From Bidens hawaiensis (Eukaryota; Streptophyta; Magnoliopsida; Asterales; Asteraceae): a stretch of 64,000 nucleotides of DNA. The notes beneath the pieces were generated by a model that was given only the letters and a program-made list of their open reading frames with translations, had not been told where the DNA came from and did not search any database. The stretch lies in assembly GCA_021521415.1 (NCBI GenBank), contig JAIQDT010004234.1:1-64000 (forward strand), written 5' to 3'. The translations under genes and the position numbers were made by a program. Position 1 is the stretch's first letter. Every line of letters begins with the position of its first letter. Shown here one piece after another: positions 1 to 11,143 of the stretch.

Positions 1-1152
1 GCTGTAAGTAAGTTCTCTGATTATTATTATTATTGTGCGATGATTAGGTTTCGTAGCTCTTAAGCTACCTGCGCCACTAATTTCATCACATTCGTAGGAT
101 TTAGGTTTTCATTAGTTTTCGTAACGTGATTTTGGCTTAAAATGGTGGATTATGCGTGTTTTGATGTTTATTAGTGAAGTGTTTTGTTATTTGGTTGAGA
201 TGTTGGGGTTAATTTGACCTAATTTGTGGTTTTATGGTTTTGGAGATTAATAATTTACCAGTTGTGTTGTTAATGTGTAGGATTATGTTGTGCTCACTTA
301 CAGATTATTAAATGTTGATGAATATAATTTTGATTAACTGTCAATTTATAGGTTTCGTAGCTCTTAAGCTACCTGCGCCGGTAATTTGATCATATTCATG
401 ACTGTCATGTGACTTTGTTGGTGTTTAAGGGGTCATACTTTAAGCAATTAGGGGTTTAGTTCCAATAATTGTAGGCTTTCGGTTCTGATTAGTTCTCGTA
501 ATGTGATTTTGTTTAGAACGATGGATTATGCGTGTGTCAATTGTTCGGTGATTGATCTCTATTACTGAAGTGTTTTGTTATTTGGTTGAGATTTGGGCTT
601 AATTTGACCTAATTTGGGGTTTTATGGTTTTGGAGATTAAGAATTAAATTTGGTCAATTGTTTTGTTAATGTGTGGAGATATGTTGTGCTCACTTTTAGA
701 TCAGTATTGACAGAATCATTTGATGATCTGAAGTAGCAGATTAAATGTCGATGAAGATGATATTGATAAACGGTGGATTGTTAGGCTTCGCAGCTCTTAA
801 GCTATCTGCGCCAGTAATTTGATCGCATTCATGACTGTCATGTGATTTGGTTGGTGTTTATGGGTTCACACTTTAAGCATTTTGGGCTTTTAGTTCAATA
901 ATCCTAGGATTTTGGTTCTGATTAGTTCTTTTGGATTTTGTTTAGAATGACGGATTATGAGTGTATCAATCATTCGGTAATTGATCTCTATTAGTGAAGC
1001 ATTTTGTTATTTGGTTTGACTTTTGGGGCTAATTGAAGCTAATTAGGGATTTATTGGTTTTGGAGGTCAATAATTTGACTTGTAGTTTTGTTCATGTGTA
1101 GAGATTATGTTGTGCTAACTTATAGATAGATTATTATTGACAGAATCATTCG
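1..1152 (+). repeat. Three tandem copies of the 5' intron / first-coding-exon junction
   Basis: Three imperfect direct copies are marked by the block tcgtagctcttaagctacct at about 48, 353 and, altered, 785. Each continues through similar text (gattatgcgtgt..., ttttgttatttggtt, tttggagatta) to a junction resembling the start of the coding exon. The real junction at about 1130-1200 reads gacagaatcattcgatgatg. Copy 2, at about 708-770, has the same text with the ATG changed, and copy 1 has a shorter version near 300-345. Position 4 (gct then gtaagtaag) looks like a 5' splice donor, and 1141-1142 or 1123-1124 could be the acceptor. The stretch is therefore probably a 5'UTR intron. The copies are seen; their role is inferred. 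Confidence 0.75.
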
Positions 1153-4100
1153 ATGATGGGAAGTAGCAGAACAACTGTTGATGAAGATGATTTTGATTCC
1201 TTCTTAGATATGCCCCTTTCTATTGCTGGTTGGGAGGAGATTCATCCGTCTGTTGCACAAGGGGTCCCTGAACCTATGGGAAACCCTAGGGGTTATTCGA
1301 TGAATCCTAATAGCTTACAAAATACCCAATTTAACCTGAGTTCTAATACAGCTAACACAAATCTCCTAGAATTCCCATTATTATCAGACTGGAACATGGG
1401 ACGAGGCCAACAGTATATGAATCAAGGGTGTAATGAATCAAGTTTTGAATGTTTTAATAGACCACAGGTGAATAGAGATGTTGCTGGTTCATCTTTTTTG
1501 TTTAGCCCTAGAGACACTGCACCAGCTAATGCTAGAAACAATGTTGGTTTTAGTACCAATCATAGTGGGGCTCAAGGGGAATTTGAGGGGAGTTTTTTGA
1601 GTCTTGGACTTGGAGACACTTCAAAAACTGTACCTGGCTCTCAACTAGACAGCAGAGAGATTTCTTATAAGCGAAAAGATGCAACTTTAAATGAGTTAAA
1701 GATAGATCGTGCTCGGAAAGCTACCAGTCAAACTTTTGATGGTGGATTTATGGGTTCTCAGAGTAACAATAGTGGCTTTTCTAATCAAACTAGTCATGTC
1801 AGTCGAATGAGCTTAACCAACAGTGATGGTGGCTTTATGGGTTCTAGCCCTCATATTTTGCAAATGCAACAAAATGATAGGCAGGTTGGCAGAGCTGACA
1901 AGCTAACAGAAGCAGCATCGACTGAGTTAAAGATGGTTCATGCTCGAAAAGCTGCATGTCAAACTTTAGATGCTGACTTTATGGATTTTCAAAGAAACAA
2001 TAGCGGTTTCAGTAATCATAGTACGTTAAATAGTATGCCGGGTTCGAGCCGGAATCATGTTTCACAAATGCAACAAAGTGATAGCAGGAATATAAGGTTT
2101 GGTGATTTGGATAGTTATAAACGAGATCAGCTTGAGCATTCAGGAACTTTTGGTGGGAGTTCTGCTCACTTATTTAATTCCCAACAACAAAACCTGAAAC
2201 CACGAGAGTTTGCTAAGCCTTCATGGATGAGCTCTTGTTATACATCGTATGAACAGCTACAACAATTTTGTTCTAAAACTGTCAACAGCCCAAATGATGC
2301 AGGTAAGCAAGGTAATTGTTTGATTTTGAATATTAGTATGATATTATGCAAGGAATAATTAAGTACTAAGTACTATTAAGCAAGGTAGTCAAAACTTTTC
2401 AAAGACTTCGTCACATTCATAATTGTGAATTGACAAAAATGCCCTTGAAGTTTGAACCTACCAAAAGCTATGTTTTGACAATCCGTTTATTGATCTTTTA
2501 GTATATTTCAGAGCATTTTTGTCATTTTACAAGTCTAGAGTGTATATGCGACAAAAGCTTAAAAGTTATTCTTCATCAATTTACAGTTTTCTGACAAGCA
2601 TTTTGCTGAAATGGGTTTAAAAGAAACCAAATTGCTACTTGTGCTGTATCTATACAATATTGCAACAAATAAACTGTGTTCTTAAAACTGAAGCAATAAG
2701 TTTGTGTTTACTATATTCTTTTCTTGCAGAACAAGTTATATCACAAAATGCTTCACCTTCTCAAGTTCTTGGAGGTAATCTGTTTTCTCAGAGGACAACC
2801 CCTTGGGTATCATGGGTAGGCAGTGGTCCAGCTGGCACCGATGCACCCTTTCCCAAAAGGCTTGGAGTTGAATCCAGTGCAAGAAATAGCCCTCGAAGTT
2901 CTCAGGGACATTTATCTAGCCTGCAGACAACTAATCCAGGTATCTTGATACCTGCCATTTTCATTTTATTGTAGTAGATATATAATTCCTATTAGGTTAG
3001 AAACCCATGTATTACATACTTGGTAATGAAGATTTAGGAATTGTAAAATGACACTTTGATAAGTTGTTATTGAAATTAGGTAGAACTAAATATGTTTTAA
3101 GTAATAATGCAATAACATTTAAAATGAAAAGAGATACCAATCTGTTGAGAAGAAAGTGGGCTGGTGAGATGGAAATCAATTCTCTTTTTGTACACAATAT
3201 GTTTCAAATTGAAATCAACTCTTTAATTTTGCAAGTTGCAAATCTATATATTACAGAGGTTGGAAAGTGAAATAAAATATGCGGGAAAAAGTAGTTTAGG
3301 CTCACGGAATTGTGACACGTGGCAGTGAATAGTTATTTATTAGTTATAGATCTTAGTTTTGTTCCAACTATAGGGTGACTTCTTCTGTAATAATTAGCTA
3401 TATATCTTTTGTGTATCTCCAGGTCAGACATGTCAATTTCCGGATAAAGGATACACCCGCATGCCACATCATAGACCTGTTGGTATGATTACTTTTAGGC
3501 TTGTAAATGAACAAAACGAAAACAAATGAAGCATTTTTGTATGCATTCATTAACTTTAAGCGAACAAACGATTGAAAACCAATTGAGAGTAAACTGAACA
3601 TCTGCATAAAAGTTAATAAAACTTGACTAAATTGTTATAGGTTATATCTTTATTTCAAAAACCAGAGAAAATTATAATGGGCCTAAATAAATGAGTGAGT
3701 ATATAAACGAACGTAAATGAACAAACGTAAACGAACGTAAACAAATGTAAATAAACGGACAGAGCAAGTGCTCATGTTTGTTCATTTAACTAATTGAACA
3801 AAAAGAGTTTGTTCATGTTTGTTCAATTAGTAAATAAAAGAACATAAATGAACTTCCACTCTGACGGTTCACTGAACGTTTGGTTCGTTTACAGGCCTAA
3901 ATTTACTTCATATTTTTTCTTTTCAATAAGATTGGGGTTATTTTGTTGTTTACTTGAGATTGGTTTCATGCAAATCAGGTGGAATTGATGGTGCTCCTGT
4001 TAGTTACCCGGTGAATTATCAAGAACCATATTTTACATACGGTAATAAAACGCATGTTTTAGGTTAATACAATTCAATTCTGTGTTGGGAATGTTGCATA

Positions 4101-6733
4101 TTTGATGCTTGTTTTATATGTTTTTTAGGCCAATCTAAAAATGCAATGATTCAACTTCCTAAAGGTCACCAAGAAGCACCTTCCACCAATAGTATGTCAC
4201 ACTCTTTGCACTTTTGTACACCAAAAACTTGAAAGATGCAACAAGATCATGTAGCGTCTTATGTAGGGGTGTAATGAGTCCGTCTAAGCTCAAGCTTGGC
4301 TCGTTTAACGTACGAGAGCTCAAGCTCAACTTGTTTAGAACTATATTTCTAAAGCTTGAGCTTGGCTCGTGAATAGTTTTTTAAGCTCGATTCGTATTAT
4401 GCATTTCGTTATTTTTTTAAATTTATTTATAAGTATTTATAATTATAGTTTTTACATTTAACATAATATATATTGTTTATTTATTCTCATAATTATATAT
4501 AACAATAGTTATTGTATAAATCTGTATTTAATATATTAAATAAAAATTATATAAATAATAATTTCGTTTTGGCTTGCAAGCCTAGTCGAGCTCGATAAGT
4601 GAAGCTCGGGCCCAGGCTCATATAATTAAACGCGCTTTATTTGTATCACATAAACCTTTTCTAAATCTCATTAGTTAGGTTTTCATTGAAAATTATCTCT
4701 TTTGTAATCATATTAGACACCCTAATCATGTGTAAAGTTATATTCTTATTGAAAATATCTTTTGTTAAAAATGCAGCTTCAAGTATTGATAGTCAACCCC
4801 AAAAGTTTGACTTCCATGTTAGGCCACATCATAAGAGAACTGCAGTTGCACCCCAATTGGCTCCTCGTTGGGTTCAACGCCAGAAGATAAATCATCCAAC
4901 CGTTCATCACTCGATGCCAAAACCATATATACCTGTAACTACTGCCGGTGTTCATTCTTCTATACCACCCGGGTCACGGACTCAACCCGCGGGTTCTGTT
5001 ACTGCTCGTGTTCCTTCTGTTGTACCATGTGTATCAAATGTTAAACCCCGTGTTTCTGTTGCAAGTGCTTCGTCTGTTTGTCATATTAAATGGAAAGGTA
5101 TATTATCTCACCTACTATACAAGGGTACTTTTGTCATTTCCCACTTTTTTTGCATTGAATCTTTGCTTATTGATATGTTGATACAATTAGGGGTGTCGCC
5201 GAGCCGAGCCGAGCCGAGCCCGGGCTTGTTTAGGCTTGAGTTTGGCTTGGAGCTTGTTCCGTTTAGAACTTTGTTTCTAAAGCTCGAACTCGGCTCATTT
5301 ATTATTTATTAATTATCTAATAATTTTTTCTACATATTTTATAACTATTTGATATTGCTTTCAATTATGATCTTTATGTTTATATATAATAATATATATT
5401 ATTTAATTATTTTTTATTATATTATATATATAATAATAATTATTATTATTATTATATTAATATATATTTAATATACAAACAACAATTATATAAATAAAAA
5501 GCTTGTTTACGCTCACGAGCCTCTATATGTGAAGCTTGGGCTTGAGCTTGTTAATTAAATGAGCCTCAATAAAGCTCGAGCTCTGGCTCAATATCATTTA
5601 TGCTCGGCTCACTATGAGATTTAGAGAGTTGATCTCAAGTAGCTCACAAGTGGCTCGTCTCGGCTTGTTTACACTCCTTGATACAATGGTATTATTGATC
5701 ATGAAGCATTTTTGCGAGATTTGGTAAAAACGAAACTGAATACACACGAGATGGGTAATAAAGTAGCTTCAATATATGGTAGTTTAATGCAACTAATATG
5801 ATCACAAAAACAATGTTATGATAATAATCTAAATCTCTTAATCATGGGTCGTAAGAGCTCTTGTATAACTCTCTTACAACCTTTGTTTTGCACATATTTA
5901 CAGTTAATAATTATTAACACGTCAAATATAATCACAAAGAACAGTATTGCTATAAATTAATAGTAACATACTAGATCTTATAAACGCCTGCTTGCGGTGC
6001 GAACATATAATGTATATATGTGTGAACCCTTGGGTGGGCAAAAGTAAAATTGCACTAATTTTGACGTTATTTTACTAATCACGTGAAAATAACGTTAAAA
6101 GTGGCGGAAGGTTAATCAGGTATCATGTGGTGGCGTTGATAGCCGAAAGACAAGGGCACATGCACCAATCAGCCGGTGTCCCGATGATTGAGTGTTATGT
6201 GTCTTATGTCCAAGGCTTGATTCAAAACTACTATCGAGCCGGGGGTCTCACCGGAAGCAGCCTCTCTATCCCTATGGGATAGAGGTAAGGCTGTCTACAT
6301 CTTACCCTCCTCAGACCCTACCATAGCATTGCTATTGGTGGGATATACTGAGTACGATGATGATGATGATGATACTAGATCTTATAAATATATAGGAGCT
6401 TTTAGTTATTAAAAAATAAAAGTAAATACAGTATGGGTGACTGTTGACTGGTTTGACCTGTTTTATTCATAGCTGATTAATGCAACATTGTAACGACTTT
6501 GATTACATGCAGATCCCGGTGCAACTTCTAAACTGAGTGGACACAGGTGCTTTCTATGCAAGAGGGACCTTGCTTTAACATCAGAAGGCTCAGTGTTCCA
6601 GCCCGCGGCTCTACCACCCATTGCAATTCTTCCATGTGGGCACACATTTCATGATCAATGCTTACAAAACATTACTCCTGATGACCAAGCTAAAGATCCG
6701 CCTTGTATTCCTTGTGCGATCGGTGAAAGTTAG
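1153..6733 (+). CDS. RING-H2-like zinc finger protein, 695 aa, seven coding exons
   Basis: Exons read by GT-AG and frame: 1153-2302, 2730-2939, 3423-3482, 3979-4041, 4129-4191, 4777-5097, 6513-6733 (TAG). Every intron is in phase 1 and the joined length is a whole number of codons. The long N-terminal part is low-complexity, rich in Ser, Asn, Gln and Gly, and has an acidic start. It contains internally similar stretches (SQSNNSGFSNQTSHVSRM and DFQRNNSGFSNHS). The C-terminus carries C635-x2-C638, then C664-G-H666-x2-H669-x2-C672, then C687-x2-C690, the spacing of a RING-H2 finger. RING proteins are usually E3 ubiquitin ligases; that activity is inferred here from the fold only. The predicted protein ends five residues after the last zinc ligand. 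I do not recognise an established gene name. Introns 3, 5 and 6 carry MITEs and intron 6 also a SINE. Confidence 0.85.
3496..3897. mobile_element. Palindromic MITE, TGTAAACGAAC family, in RING-gene intron 3
   Basis: Starts aggcttgtaaatgaacaaaa and ends ttcgtttacaggcct, an inverted-repeat pair. The interior is a run of aacgaacgtaaa-type words. The same terminal text bounds elements at 13808-14583 and 22097-22700. No transposase is present, so it would be non-autonomous. Confidence 0.6.
4265..4670. mobile_element. Degenerate GAGC-rich MITE in RING-gene intron 5
   Basis: Begins taggggtgtaatgagtccg and carries repeated agctcaagcttggctcg words around an AT-rich core. The right end is decayed. It belongs to the same family as 5188-5677 and 26420-26834. 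Confidence 0.45.
5188..5677. mobile_element. GAGC-rich MITE with target duplication, in RING-gene intron 6
   Basis: Element begins taggggtgtcgccgagccga and ends cggcttgtttacactcc, an imperfect inverted pair. It is flanked by the direct repeat ttgatacaat at 5178-5187 and 5678-5687. The interior has GAGC-rich arms around an AT-rich core. The right half and right flank recur in the duplicate at about 10040-10275, so this insertion predates the segmental duplication. An 8-10 bp target duplication would fit the hAT superfamily, which is inference. Confidence 0.7.
5985..6371 (+). mobile_element. SINE with 17-bp target site duplication and GAT tail
   Basis: Flanked by perfect direct repeats atactagatcttataaa at 5968-5984 and 6372-6388, and ends in a (gat)n tail. 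Its 3' part (agcagcctctctatccc, cttaccctcctcagacccta, gggatatactgagtacgatg) resembles the 3' domain shared by Au-type plant SINEs. That comparison is from memory and was not searched. A second copy of about 365 bp lies at 57107-57473. The paralogous site at about 11192 has only one copy of the target and no SINE, giving a natural empty site. Confidence 0.85.
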
Positions 6734-7147
6734 GTTATATTTTTACCCAATTACTGTATGGGTTGTTATGGCATATATATTTATTTAAGGGGGGAGGTTT
6801 TTGGGGTAGATGTGTATGTATATACATACAGGAGAAGTGATGATTATTATTAAGCTAGATGGGGTGTAAATGCTTAACATGATCATATTGTTGTAATGCT
6901 TTAACTATGTTATTTTGGAATGTTTTTGGGTTTTGATATTACTTGGTTGCAAATCATGGGCATAAATCCTAAACTGGAGCCAGTTTGAACTGTTTTGTCA
7001 ACATTAATTATTGATTTGAAAGTTACGGAATGAATGAATAATGGTTATATAGATATTAAATAAGCAATCTGGAGTAGAAACAAACAAGAAATAAAAAGTA
7101 TGTACTCTTCACCAACTAATTAACTACCTCTTAGCACCTTGATTTGA
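6734..7147. other. Short interval between convergent RING and F-box genes
   Basis: Holds the 3' flanks of two genes that converge. No further gene is visible. The sequence from about 6822 is conserved in the duplicate at about 11295-11430 and 11960-12155. Confidence 0.6.
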
Positions 7148-8256
7148 TCAGCTTAATTTAATACTTGTGTTGATATCATGGATTCTGCTATGGTACATTC
7201 GAATATGTGTTGATTCGCACATATGATCACCCGGATGATCAATTTGTAGCAAAACGCCAGTTTTGAGGGTGTAGACAAACAGTCTTTTCCCTTCGTCAGA
7301 GGTAAATGCTATGTCCCTCGCTTTGTTCCAATAGCCCGAAAATGGCACATTAGTCAGCGGAGTCGTTATATTTTGATGATCAAACCAACAGTGCAACACC
7401 CAGGAAGAGTCCTCCTGCTTCAATATCCACAACTCGGTACGCTCAATGCCGACATATGCAAATCCAACTTCATTGTTTAGATCTACCAACTGAATCTCAT
7501 AGCCGGATCCTGATCTTGGCGTGGGAGGGTGGCCTGTTAACCCGAATTCCTCCGTTTTCATGTCAAACCACACTAATTTTCTTCGATCTAGCCAATCAGA
7601 AGGACGGGTCAACCAATGCAAACATCCATGACCATATACACCTTCACCGCTTATCGGATAAGCAGGGAATTGGGCTATCTTTCGCCACGAGCTCATCCCC
7701 TGGTAAAGAACCATGGCGCATGGATGTAGCCTTACCACATTAGTAAAAACAAACACCGTCTTTAAAGTGTTGGTGGACTCATCAAAACCGATCCCTACTG
7801 CCTCGCTTGCATAACCCCAGTCCATGAAACCATGTCTAATGTCGATATCTAGAGGTGGCAAATCGTGACGTTTTCTACTAAGAGGATTGATAACTGCAAA
7901 CAGAAAGGGGCAACAAGAGCGGTATTTTTCATAACAGACTAGAGTTAGCCCATTGCATGAACCTAGAACTAGCTTTTGACAATCTCTGGCATGATTATAA
8001 TAGAAGTCGAAAACAGGCTCTTTTTGCACACCTTGCAAAAAATTGATTTTGCATTGTTTGGTGATGTCAAAGCGAAAAACTCGACGAATGGAAGTTGTTC
8101 CAACATCATTGGTGTTGGTTCTTCTTTGATGTGAATGGCATGGAAGTAACGATCATTGATGTATTTGAGCCATGATTTGCATACACACCGGAAACGTGCC
8201 AAAGATTTGACCGACAATCTTGACAATATTTCCAACATAATTTCTGGAGGAAACAT
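7148..8256 (-). pseudogene. F-box / F-box-associated domain gene with one frame break (copy A)
   Basis: The start ATG at 8256 opens MFPPEIMLEILSRLSVKSL, a clear F-box (residues 1 to about 45, continuing ARFRCVCKSWL). After about 75 residues the frame must shift by one base at a run of six T on the coding strand (plus-strand A run 8037-8042). Beyond it follows a 295-residue F-box-associated region with typical blocks: KLVLGSCNGLTLVCY, INPLSRKRHDLPPL, GIGFDESTNTLKTVFVF, GVYGHGCLHWL and KLVWFDMKTEEFGL. Such proteins are substrate receptors of SCF ubiquitin ligases; the target is unknown. Apart from the single shift the gene is open from end to end, near the usual 350-400 residue size. A sequencing error is possible, but the duplicate breaks at the same run. 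It could also be a recent pseudogene. Confidence 0.75.
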
Positions 8257-8292
8257 AATTATATTATAATAATTCTGTAGGGATTAGTGAAT

Positions 8293-8997
8293 ATGGGTTA
8301 GGTTGTAATAGGAAGTATACTTTTTATAAGAAGGATAAAAAGTAATCTTGTCCATTGATTTTAAACATGGATGGTTGAGATTAGTTTAGGAGGAAATCAA
8401 GTGTGAACATAAGGGAAGGGTATAAAAGGAATAACACATTTGTTGACTTTCTCTCTCCACATGCAAGGCACATGTCAAATTCCCCCATCATTTTTAAACG
8501 TCCATAACTTTTTTACGACGTTTTTATTGAAAAACAAATTCACCATAATAACAAGTGTCTTTTTATCTTTTATATGAGTACCATATTGTAATATAAAAAT
8601 TAAAAAAAATTAGTGGATTTTTTACAAATTGTGTTTTACAAAATTGTGTTATATAATAGTATTTTTCATTGTGTTTTTTCCATTGTGTTTTTTCCATTGT
8701 GTCATACAATTTTGTTTTTATCATTGTGTTTTTTTTCATAGTATATTTTTCCATTGTGTTTTTCATAGTGTTTTCCATTGTGTTTTTCGGACTTTTCCGG
8801 TGAGGTGGTGTCGGTGGGTGACGGTTGTGGTGGCAGTGGAGTGCCGGTGGTTGTAGGAGATGAGTGAAGATGTAATTGAGTTTTATGTAAGTGGGTTTTT
8901 GAAATTAATTTAAATGTGTTTTGAGATTAAAGTGTTAGACTAAAATACCTTCCTTTCTAGCCTTCTTAGGAAAATCAAGCTTTTTATTTAAACCTAA
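8293..8997. mobile_element. Insertion with TIRs just upstream of F-box copy A
   Basis: Bounded by the inverted pair tatgggttaggtt (about 8292) and aacctaacccata (about 8990). The corresponding place in the duplicate (about 13262-13300) lacks this block. Contains a degenerate minisatellite of ttttccattgtgtt words at about 8665-8786. No transposase is seen. A related ACACAATG-rich block lies at 33990-34235. Confidence 0.6.
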
Positions 8998-9110
8998 CCC
9001 ATAGATTTATGGTGACAATTTATAGATGAATTAAACTTAACCCCCAAGTCTAGACATAATCCAACAGATGTAAGATTTATCGCAATCAATGACTGATGTA
9101 TAATAATATA

Positions 9111-9351
9111 TATGTTAAGCATAATATTAATTTTACAAATATAAAATCATTAGGGCTGTAATTGTTAATATGTTATTTGATACGGTTTATTCAACACGTC
9201 CTATAATCTCCAAGAACACTATAGAGAAGAAATAAATCAAATAAAATCCACTAATTATTATTAAAAAGTCTGGTATTTGTGGAGAATAAGAATTAAAGAT
9301 AAATGAGGAAACATAAATAAACTAGGAAACAAATTCATGATTTATAATAAA
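9111..9351. other. AT-rich stretch without recognised features
   Basis: Only AT-rich sequence between the end of segmental copy A and the Helitron-like end. I see no gene, RNA or clear repeat. Confidence 0.5.
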
Positions 9352-10039
9352 CTAGGTTATTAACCCGTGTGCTACACGGGTGAAATAGAAAATTCGTCAA
9401 TTGAAAACATACACACACACATATTATCTAACTATTTGAAGAAAGTAATGATAATGGTTTTTCAATGAACGAATTATTTTACATAAGTCTGTCAAAATGA
9501 AAAAAATGACCATAGATGAAAATTTATTAATTTGTACTTTGAAGTTAATAATCATAAGATATTACTAATATGAATATTAATGAAAAATATTGCATTAATT
9601 TAAGATATGATATAAATTGTTAGTTAAAACATACCATAATATTGTAAAAAGCATTTAGAATTACATATTTATATTAAAACATCCAAGTTGTGAAAGTTTT
9701 ATTAAATGGTTCTTGAAAATATATTTACAACTTAAAACATCAAACTAAAAAAAAGATATTAATTTGGTGAATATGCTAAAAAGCGTTGCAGATTGACCGG
9801 GGGGGGGGGGGGGTTCTATATTTGGTGAATATTTTATGCATATCATAAATACTTTTTTATGAAGCAAAAATTTAGCCAAATTTATTAGGAGCTTAAAGGC
9901 CATCAAATCTTGAATATTAAATTTTATTTTCATTTATTAAATTAGGAGAAAATTCTAAGAATGCATTTTTATTTATGGAAATTACTAAGATCATCCAATA
10001 ATAATGTAGTAAAATGAATTGCTTTAATAGATACATAGA
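9352..10039 (-). mobile_element. Non-autonomous Helitron-like element
   Basis: On the minus strand the 3' end is a perfect 7-bp hairpin (9364-9370 pairing with 9374-9380), then CTAG at 9352-9355, followed by T. That is the Helitron signature of a subterminal hairpin and CTRR inserted between A and T. A candidate 5' end TCTATGTATCTATTAAAG (minus) starts at 10039 after A. The interior is AT-rich and non-coding, with a 15-base G run at 9799-9813. The 3' end is well supported, the 5' end less so. Confidence 0.65.
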
Positions 10040-10850
10040 TTTTTTATATTTACTATTTTTAATATACAATATAAAATTATTTTTATCATATCTTATATAT
10101 AATAATAATAATTACTCTATAAATATATATTTATCATACTAACAAAAATTATATAAATAAAAACCTCGCATAAGCTCGCAAGCTAGATCTAGCTCTATAT
10201 GTGAAGCTTGGGTTTGAGCTCATTTATTAAATGAGCCTCAATAAAAAGCCTGGCTCGTTTATATCCCTTGATACATTGGTACTATCGATTATGAGGCATT
10301 TTTTGTTATATTTGGTAACTGAAACCAAACACGCTAGATGGCCAATAAAGTAGCTTTAATATACGGGTAGTTTTAGTGCAATTAACTAGCATATAGCTCG
10401 CGTAATACATGAGCGGTTAAAAAATACAACAAAAAAGTTAAATTTAATAATATACGTACTAACATACTAATAAGATATAAATTATGATAAATAAAATTTG
10501 ATAATTTATAAATATCTAAAAGTCTCATTTAATATCAAACTTAAAGTTACATTTGTAACTTTGTTCGTAATTCTATAAATGGTATTAGTATTAGTTGACA
10601 TTCTAGTTGGTTACTCTAGTTGAATGACATGTGGAAGAATGGTTTTGCTTTAATCTAAATCATGACAAAAACAATATTGTTACGATAATAATCTGGATCA
10701 TTCGATCATGGGGCTCATCACGATCAATCATGTTAGAATATGCTGTCTTAAGAGCTCTAGTATTAAGTCTCTTTACAAATTTTTTTATGGATGTTCTCAT
10801 ATTACAATGCACATATTTACAGTTACTCAGTTAGCAATTGTTAATGCCGA

Positions 10851-11143
10851 GGGTTGTTCACAAGTCGAGCCAGGGTGGTTTCAAGCTTGGGCTCGAAATT
10901 AATCGGGGCAACTTAGCTAGGCTCAAGGTTGATTTTGAAGTTAAACGAGCTTAAGATCGAGCCAACGAGTCGAGCCATGACTCGAGCCGAGCCAGGGTCG
11001 ATTTTGGCTCGATTACAAAAATGATCCAAATCAGCTAAGAATGTTGCAAATCAACTTTTTATAGCTAGTTTTATTGGAGCTTTTTTTGAGCGAGCCACGA
11101 GCCCCAGTTTCGAGCTTCGAGCTTCGAGCTTTTTGAATAGCCC
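10851..11143. mobile_element. GAGC-rich MITE of a second family (GGGYTRTTCA ends)
   Basis: Starts gggttgttcacaagtcgagc and ends ttttgaatagccc, giving inverted termini. It is absent at the equivalent place in copy A (about 5905-5930), so it inserted after the duplication or was lost from A. The element at 21728-22012 shares almost the whole body (for example agccagggtggtttc, cgagccaacgag, tagctagttttatt). Confidence 0.7.

Noticed and set aside
8037..8042. Classical programmed -1 frameshift site at the F-box T6 run
   Set aside because: The surrounding bases do not form an X XXY YYZ heptamer in the zero frame, and no obvious downstream pseudoknot is seen.
8005..8055. A short intron to explain the F-box frame break
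   Set aside because: The only nearby GT and AG would make an intron of under 50 bases, and copy B does not keep the sites.
8629..8856. 75-codon plus-strand frame and the overlapping minus frame rich in Lys-Asn-Thr-Met
   Set aside because: Both are translations of the ttttccattgtg minisatellite.
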